Part shown: piece by piece, positions 1 to 4,985 of the stretch
How positions within the stretch are numbered: the stretch's first letter is position 1
Layout: each line of letters begins with the position of its first letter
NCBI GenBank assembly: GCA_033720955.1
Contig: JAWWBN010000181.1
Coordinates: 1 to 7,884 of the forward strand
Length of the DNA stretch: 7,884 nucleotides
From: JAWWBN01 sp033720955
Lineage (GTDB): Bacteria > Acidobacteriota > Thermoanaerobaculia > Multivoradales > JAHEKO01
Direction: 5' to 3'
Notes under the pieces: generated by a model
Databases searched by the model: none
What the model was told of the DNA's origin: nothing
What the model saw: only the letters and a program-made list of their open reading frames with translations
Position numbers and translations under genes: made by a program

Positions 1-163
1 CATCGTGCGCGACGAGGAGGTCCGGCGGCGGGTGGTCCGGGAGCGGGCCGCCGAGCTGGCCGGGATGGGTCTCGACCTACGCGGGCTCTTCGAGTCTCCG
101 GTGGCCGGCAGCCGCGGCAACCGGGAGGTCTTCGCTCTGCTCGCGAAGGGGGCGGCGGCGTGA
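1..163 (+). CDS. tlyA: TlyA-family rRNA 2'-O-methyltransferase, C-terminal fragment
   Basis: Only the last 53 residues are in the window; the reading frame is open from base 2 and the gene is cut by the left edge. The visible part reads IVRDEEVRRRVVRERAAELA, then a segment with the motif ESPVAGSRGNREVFALL. The pattern 'GIVRD...V...V', then '(S)P(I/V)xGxxGNxE', is the usual end of the FtsJ/RrmJ-like methyltransferase domain of TlyA proteins (family knowledge). Those proteins have an N-terminal S4 RNA-binding domain and methylate 16S and/or 23S rRNA at cytidine 2'-OH, with S-adenosylmethionine as donor. The SAM-binding and catalytic residues lie upstream and cannot be checked here. The stop TGA (161-163) overlaps the GTG start of nadK, which points to one transcript and translational coupling. 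The tlyA-nadK neighbourhood, frequent in bacteria, supports the call. A generic FtsJ-domain or hemolysin-A annotation would mean the same family. Confidence 0.82.
   Translation, partial: IVRDEEVRRRVVRERAAELAGMGLDLRGLFESPVAGSRGNREVFALLAKGAAA
146..152 (+). promoter_or_regulatory. Ribosome binding site of nadK
   Basis: AAGGGGG lies inside the end of tlyA, 7 bases before the GTG at 160. It is a good purine-rich Shine-Dalgarno match and supports the GTG start that overlaps the tlyA stop codon. Confidence 0.55.
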
Positions 164-1023
164 GCGAGACCGGCGGCATCCGCGAGGTGGCCATCGTCGC
201 CAAGCTGTCCAGCCGCGACGCGATCCGCACCGCCCACGAGCTGGCCGACTGGCTCGGCCGCCGCGGGGTGCACGCCGCCCTCGACGAGTCGATCGCCCGC
301 AGCCGCGTCGGGCGGCGCGCGCCGGAGTTCGACATCGCGAACCGCTACGACCTGGTGGTCGTGCTGGGCGGCGACGGCACCCTGCTCTCGGTGGCGAGGG
401 CGGTGCCCGACGGGGTCCCCATCCTGGGGGTCAACCTGGGCAACCTGGGTTTCCTGACCGAGATCGGCCGCACCGAGCTCTACGCCAGCCTGGTCAAGAT
501 CTTCGAGGGCCGGTCGGGGATCGAGGAGCGCTCGATGCTCGACGTGGAGCTGATCCGCGCCGACGGCGGGAGCAGCCACTACCGCATCCTGAACGACGCG
601 GTGATCGCCAAGAGCGCCCTCGCCCGGATCATCCAGATCGAGCTCAGGGTGGACGGCCGGCTGGTGACCAGCTACCGCTCCGACGGCCTGATCATCTCGA
701 CTCCCACCGGCTCGACGGCCTACAACCTCTCCGCCGGCGGGCCGATCGTCAACCCGCTGCTGGCGGTGGTGGTGCTCACCCCGATCTGTCCGCACACCTT
801 CTCGTTCCGGCCCATCGTGGTGCCCGACGCCAGCACCATCGAGGCCACCCTGGAGACCCAGAGCGAAGAGGTCTACCTGACCCTGGACGGCCAGGAGGGG
901 ACCACCCTCGGCTACCGCGACACGATCCGCGTAACCCGCTGCGCACAGAGCGCCCGGTTGGTGAAAGTCAGCGATCGGACCTTCTACCACGGGCTCCGCG
1001 GCAAGCTCCACTGGGGCGAGTAG
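160..1023 (+). CDS. nadK: NAD kinase (ATP-NAD kinase)
   Basis: This 287-residue cytoplasmic enzyme should phosphorylate NAD+ to NADP+ using ATP or polyphosphate, the sole de novo route to NADP. The length is normal for bacterial NadK (about 260-300). Family motifs visible in order: GGDGTLL at residues 70-76, with the catalytic Asp; NLGNLGFLTE at 92-101; NDAVI at 145-149 (the NE/D pair that binds the nicotinamide ribose); SDGLIISTPTGSTAYNLSAG at 174-193 followed by GPIV; LTPICPHTFSFRPIVVP at 206-222; and LDGQ at 242-245. No key residue is missing. The GTG start overlaps the tlyA stop by 4 bases and has a Shine-Dalgarno at 146-152; the first strand (REVAIVAK, residues 8-15) begins where expected, so about seven extra N-terminal residues precede it. 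In many bacteria recN follows; here tamB follows after 26 bases. Confidence 0.97.
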   Translation: MSETGGIREVAIVAKLSSRDAIRTAHELADWLGRRGVHAALDESIARSRVGRRAPEFDIANRYDLVVVLGGDGTLLSVARAVPDGVPILGVNLGNLGFLTEIGRTELYASLVKIFEGRSGIEERSMLDVELIRADGGSSHYRILNDAVIAKSALARIIQIELRVDGRLVTSYRSDGLIISTPTGSTAYNLSAGGPIVNPLLAVVVLTPICPHTFSFRPIVVPDASTIEATLETQSEEVYLTLDGQEGTTLGYRDTIRVTRCAQSARLVKVSDRTFYHGLRGKLHWGE

Positions 1024-1039
1024 CCCGTCCGCGGCCCGC

Positions 1040-1044
1040 GGGGG
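1040..1044 (+). promoter_or_regulatory. Probable ribosome binding site of tamB
   Basis: A run of five G lies 5 bases before the GTG at 1050 in the short nadK-tamB gap. It is a weak, short-spaced Shine-Dalgarno, but it is the only candidate in the 26-base gap and favours the 1050 start over an internal GTG at 1110. Confidence 0.35.
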
Positions 1045-1049
1045 CGACC

Positions 1050-4000
1050 GTGCCACGCTCACCCACTCCCCCTTCGCCGCCCCGGCGGCGCGGCCGGGCC
1101 CGCCGCTGGGTGCTGCGGCCGCTGCTGTGGGCGGCGGCCCTGGTGGCCGTGGGCGCCCTGGCTCTCACCCTGGTCGTGGAGAGCCGGTGGGCCGAAGAGA
1201 AGGCCCGCCGGCTGGCGGTGGCCTACCTCGAGCGCAAGCTGGGCGCGGCGGTGGAGCTCGAGTCCCTGACCTTCGAGGTGCTGCCGCCATCGGTCGAGGT
1301 GCGCGGCCTGGTGGTCGGCAGCGGCGGCTCGGACTCGCTGCCCTTCGCCACCATCCCGCGCGCCACGGCGGCCGCCGACGTCGAGACCTTCCTGCGGCCG
1401 TCGCTCCGGCTGCGTCGGGTGACGGTAGAGCGGCCGCAGTTCTCGGTGCGCTGGCTGGAGCGCGGCGGCGACAACCTGGTGCGCTGGCGGCGGACCGCGG
1501 CGGCGGGCCGGCGGCTGCCTCGGCCGGTGGCGGTGGCGGTGGACGTGGTGGAGCTCACCGGCGGCCAACTGCTCCTCGACGACCGCCGGGTGCCGTTGGA
1601 GCTGACCGCCCGCGGGATCGAGGCGCGGCTGGCCGGCCGGCGGGACGGCGCCCTCGAGGGCCGTCTGCGCACCGGGGAGGTCGAGATCCGGCTCGAGCGC
1701 GGTCGCCCGGTGCTGGATCGGGTCTCGGTCCGGACCCGGTTGGAGCCCGGCCGGGTCGAGGTCCTGGAGGGACTCGCCGAGGCCGACGGCCTGCGCGCCG
1801 GCTTCGCCGGCGGCTACCGCTGGCGGGAGGGCGACCGCCGGCTCACCCTGGACGTGGAGGCGCTGGCCGAGGCCGAGCTGGCGCGGCGCTGGGACCTCTC
1901 GACTCTCGACGCCTCCGGACTGCTGGAGATCGAGGGCGGCTTCGCCTGGCGGCCCGAGCTGTGGGGCTTTCGCGGCACGGTGACCGCGCGGCGCCTGCGC
2001 TTCTTGGAGCGCTCCTTCTCCGAGGTGGTCTCGGTGGTGTCCGTCGACCGCAACGGCGCCCGGGTGGACCTCGAGAACGCCGCTCACGGAGACGGCCTTC
2101 TCTCCGGCCAGGTGACCGTCGGGCGGGCCGAGGAGGGCCGCCCGGTGGAGGTGGACCTGGACCTGGACCGGGTGCGCCTGGGCCGGCTGGTGACCGACCT
2201 GGGGCTGCCGGTGCGGGGGGTGGAGGGGAGGGTCTCCGGCGAGGTCGAGTACCGCTTCGCCGCGGATGCCTCCCGCGTGGGCGACGGCCGCGCCGACCTC
2301 GCCGTGGAGAGGGAGCCACCGGCGGCGGGGGAGATCGGGGTCGGCGGCCGGATCCTCGCGGAGATCGTCGCGGGAGCGGTGCGCATCCGGGCGGCGCGTC
2401 TGGAGTCGCCGGCGCAGCGGCTGATCGGCTCGGGCTCCTACCGGCTGGACACCGGGACCGGTCTCTTCCGGTACGAGATCGATACCCGCGATCTGCCGCC
2501 GCTGCTGGCCCGGATTCCGGGCCTGGCGGAGGCGTCCCCGCCGCCGCTGTGGCGGCCCGTCTCGGGGCGCGGCCGTCTGGAGGGGACCCTGGCTCTGGCG
2601 CCGGGAGAAGCGGTCACCGATCTGCGTCTCGAGCTCTCCGACGTCGAGGCGCCGGGCTACACCGCCGCCTCCGCGAGCGGCTCGCTCCGGGCGGGTCCAT
2701 CCGCGGTGGAGCGCATGCGGATCGAGCTCCGGCGCCCCGCGGGGGCGCTCCTGGTGGTGGGAAGCGTGTCGCTGGAGGAGGAGGGGGTCGTGGACCTGGC
2801 GGTCGAGAGCGAGGGCTGGCCGCTCGACGACCTGGCGGCGTGGCTGCCGGCGCAGGCGCCGGTCGTGGGGCCGGTCTCGGGTCGGCTGGAGCTCACCGGC
2901 TCGGCGTCGGCGCCGCGCGGCCTGCTGGCGGCCCGGGTGCGTCCGGTGCAGCTCGCCGGCCTCGCGGCGGAGGAGCTGGAGGTGGCGGCGCGGTTCGCGG
3001 AGGGGCGGACGGAGCTGAGTCGGGGGGCCCTGACGACCGCGGCCGGGGTCGTGCGGCTCGCCGGGTCTCTCGATGGCGGTCTCCTGGATCTCGAGCTGTT
3101 CACCGACCCGCTGGATCTCCGGGCGCCCCCCTTCGGCGAGCTGGTCGGCGGCCGGCTCACCGGCTGGGCCACGGTGAGGGGACGGATCGGCGGCAGCCAG
3201 GAGATCCCCACCGTCGAGCTCTCGGTCGCGGGCCGCGAGCTGGCGGCGGCGGGCCGCGAGCTCCCCGATTCCGAGGCGGCGATCCTCTGGCGTGACGGAC
3301 GGCTCACGGCGGAGGGCTCGCTCCTTGGGCTGGTCGAGGTGAGCGGCGGCGGGCCTCTGGACGACGGCGGAGCCCGTCTGGAGCTGACGGTCGAGAGCGA
3401 CCGTCTCGCGCAGCTGGCTGGCCTGGCCCTGGCCCGGGCACCCGACCTGGAGGGCTCCGCGGCGGGTCGTCTGGAGCTCACCGCGACGCCGTCGCTCGAC
3501 GCCGTCGCCGGGCGTCTCGTCCTCGACCGGCTGGATCTGCGCGCGTCGGGCCGGGAGCTCTCCGCCCTGGAGCCGGTGACGATCGTCGCCGACGCCCGGG
3601 GCGTGGGCATCGAGTCGCTCTGGCTGGGGGAGGCGCGGACGTCCAGCGAGCTCTTCGTGACCGGCTCGGTCGGCCCGGCGGACCCGGGCGCCGCCGAGGA
3701 GCCCGCCGCGGTCCTCGACCTGAGGGTCCAGGGCAACCTGGGCTCGGAGTGGCTGCGTCCGCTGGCGCCGGGGGTGGAGCTGAGCGGCGGCCGCTTCGAC
3801 GCGATCGGGCGGGTCCGCGGCACGACCGCCGCCCCCACCCTGAACGGCGTCGGCACCCTGACGGCCGTGGACGCCCTGGTGGCGGGCGTGCCCAGCTCGT
3901 TCGAGGGGGTGGAGGCCATCGTCCTCTTCGACCCCGGGCAGTGGGTCATCGACCGCGCCGTGTCCGGCTTCGGCGGCGGCCGCCTCCGGCTCTCCGGATC

Positions 4001-4985
4001 CATCACCCTCGACGACCCGGCCGGCCCCGAGTACCGGCTGCGGCTGGCCGCCGACACGGTCAACGTGCGCTACCCGGAGGGATGGCAGCTCCGGGGCGAC
4101 GCCACGGCGTCCATCGCCTCGACGCCGGGAGGGCGGGTGGTGTCCGGGCGGATCGATCTCGAGCGGGCGCTCTACACCCAACCGGTGGAGCTCGGCCTCG
4201 CGGCGCTGCTGCGCTCCGTCGCCGGCCGCCGCCGGGTGGAGGTCGAGGAGGCCAACGAGCTCCTGGCGAGCACCGAGATCAACCTGGAGGTGCGCGGCCC
4301 GGACGCCGTCTCGGTGCGCAACAACGTGGCCGAGCTGCGTGGCAGCGCCGAGCTGTCCCTGCGCGGCACCCTGGCGCGGCCGGTCCTCTTCGGCCAGGTG
4401 GAGTTCGTCCCCGGCGGCACCATCGACTTCTCGGGCACCGAGTACGAGATCGAGCGTGGCCTGCTGACGTTCGCCAACCCGTACCGGGTGGAGCCGGTGA
4501 TCGACCTCGTGGCGCGCACCGAGCTGCGCGACTACGACGTGGTCCTCAACCTCTCGGGACCGCCGGACCGGCTGCAGGTCACCTTCGACTCCGACCCGCC
4601 GCTGGCCGACCTGGAGGTGCTGTCGCTGCTCACCAGCGGCGGCGTGTGGAGTCCGGGCGAGGCGCGCGGCAGCGCCGGCGCGGAGGGCTTCCTGTACGGC
4701 CAGGCGGCGTCGCTCCTGACCAGCCGGGCCAACCAGCTCTTCGGGCTCGACAAGCTGCAGATCGACCCGCTGACCGCCGAGAGCGGCGACCTCTCCTCGG
4801 TCCGGGTCACCCTGACCGAGCGCCTGTCGAGCGACCTGCTCGCCACCTACTCGTACGACCCGTCCACCACGGAGGAGGAGATCCTCGAGCTGCGCTGGAC
4901 GGTGAGTCGCAACCTGACCACGGTGGTCACCCAGAACGGCGACGGCTCCTACTCGGTCGACCTGCTGTGGGAGCGGTCGTTCTGA
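1050..4985 (+). CDS. tamB: TamB-family inner-membrane/periplasmic translocation and assembly module protein (DUF490)
   Basis: A 1311-residue protein, close in size to E. coli TamB (about 1260). Residues 1-20 are Pro/Arg-rich and probably cytoplasmic; residues 21-43 form one hydrophobic signal-anchor helix. Next comes an AsmA-like opening (residues 54-90, with YLERKLGAAVELESLTFEVL). About 800 residues of alternating hydrophobic/charged short strands follow, as expected for the beta-taco fold that spans the periplasm. The C-terminal DUF490 domain (roughly 920-1311) is diagnostic: LRGTLARPVLFGQVEFVPGG near 1103-1122, then the strand GLLTFANPYRVEPVIDLVA, then DPPLADLEVLSLLTSGG near 1182-1198, and a terminal amphipathic strand ending in Phe. 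TamB works with an Omp85 partner in outer-membrane protein assembly and is also linked to phospholipid transport between the membranes (family knowledge). The partner gene follows with a short overlap. GTG 1050 was chosen for its G-run upstream; GTG 1110 would start at MLRPLLWAAAL and remove the basic tail. Confidence 0.9.
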   Translation: MPRSPTPPSPPRRRGRARRWVLRPLLWAAALVAVGALALTLVVESRWAEEKARRLAVAYLERKLGAAVELESLTFEVLPPSVEVRGLVVGSGGSDSLPFATIPRATAAADVETFLRPSLRLRRVTVERPQFSVRWLERGGDNLVRWRRTAAAGRRLPRPVAVAVDVVELTGGQLLLDDRRVPLELTARGIEARLAGRRDGALEGRLRTGEVEIRLERGRPVLDRVSVRTRLEPGRVEVLEGLAEADGLRAGFAGGYRWREGDRRLTLDVEALAEAELARRWDLSTLDASGLLEIEGGFAWRPELWGFRGTVTARRLRFLERSFSEVVSVVSVDRNGARVDLENAAHGDGLLSGQVTVGRAEEGRPVEVDLDLDRVRLGRLVTDLGLPVRGVEGRVSGEVEYRFAADASRVGDGRADLAVEREPPAAGEIGVGGRILAEIVAGAVRIRAARLESPAQRLIGSGSYRLDTGTGLFRYEIDTRDLPPLLARIPGLAEASPPPLWRPVSGRGRLEGTLALAPGEAVTDLRLELSDVEAPGYTAASASGSLRAGPSAVERMRIELRRPAGALLVVGSVSLEEEGVVDLAVESEGWPLDDLAAWLPAQAPVVGPVSGRLELTGSASAPRGLLAARVRPVQLAGLAAEELEVAARFAEGRTELSRGALTTAAGVVRLAGSLDGGLLDLELFTDPLDLRAPPFGELVGGRLTGWATVRGRIGGSQEIPTVELSVAGRELAAAGRELPDSEAAILWRDGRLTAEGSLLGLVEVSGGGPLDDGGARLELTVESDRLAQLAGLALARAPDLEGSAAGRLELTATPSLDAVAGRLVLDRLDLRASGRELSALEPVTIVADARGVGIESLWLGEARTSSELFVTGSVGPADPGAAEEPAAVLDLRVQGNLGSEWLRPLAPGVELSGGRFDAIGRVRGTTAAPTLNGVGTLTAVDALVAGVPSSFEGVEAIVLFDPGQWVIDRAVSGFGGGRLRLSGSITLDDPAGPEYRLRLAADTVNVRYPEGWQLRGDATASIASTPGGRVVSGRIDLERALYTQPVELGLAALLRSVAGRRRVEVEEANELLASTEINLEVRGPDAVSVRNNVAELRGSAELSLRGTLARPVLFGQVEFVPGGTIDFSGTEYEIERGLLTFANPYRVEPVIDLVARTELRDYDVVLNLSGPPDRLQVTFDSDPPLADLEVLSLLTSGGVWSPGEARGSAGAEGFLYGQAASLLTSRANQLFGLDKLQIDPLTAESGDLSSVRVTLTERLSSDLLATYSYDPSTTEEEILELRWTVSRNLTTVVTQNGDGSYSVDLLWERSF
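3228..3262 (+). repeat. Short direct repeat inside tamB
   Basis: The 14-base word gcgggccgcgagct occurs at 3228-3241 and again at 3249-3262, 21 bases (7 codons) apart, in frame, encoding GRELAAAGREL. It is probably a small in-frame duplication or chance reuse of common codons in the strand-rich region of TamB. No function is implied. Confidence 0.45.
4969..4973 (+). promoter_or_regulatory. Ribosome binding site that favours a CTG start for the Omp85 gene
   Basis: GGGAG sits within the last codons of tamB, 8 bases before CTG 4982. This CTG overlaps the tamB TGA as CTGA. The spacing suits 4982 but does not suit the alternatives: GTG 4967 lies before the motif, and GTG 5006 is 32 bases after it. 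Confidence 0.45.

Noticed and set aside
1029..1041. CCGCGG-C-CCGCGG in the nadK-tamB gap, possibly a hairpin near the ribosome binding site
   Set aside because: At most a 4-5 pair stem with a 5-base loop; too weak to claim as regulatory.
1127..3295. A 722-residue + strand open frame overlapping tamB
   Set aside because: Out-of-frame shadow made almost wholly of Gly, Arg, Ala and Pro; no motif.
1059..4181. A 1040-residue open frame on the minus strand opposite tamB
   Set aside because: High third-position GC removes stop codons from antisense frames. The translation is low-complexity (His/Arg/Gln/Pro/Gly-rich) with no recognisable motif, while the + frame has full TamB features.
3749..4981. 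The Omp85 frame stays open for 1.2 kb upstream, which could suggest a 1342-residue protein
   Set aside because: Upstream of 4967 the translation is Arg/Gly/Pro-rich with no fold-like pattern and lies in a different frame of tamB. The signal peptide at about 4982-5050 marks the true N-terminus.
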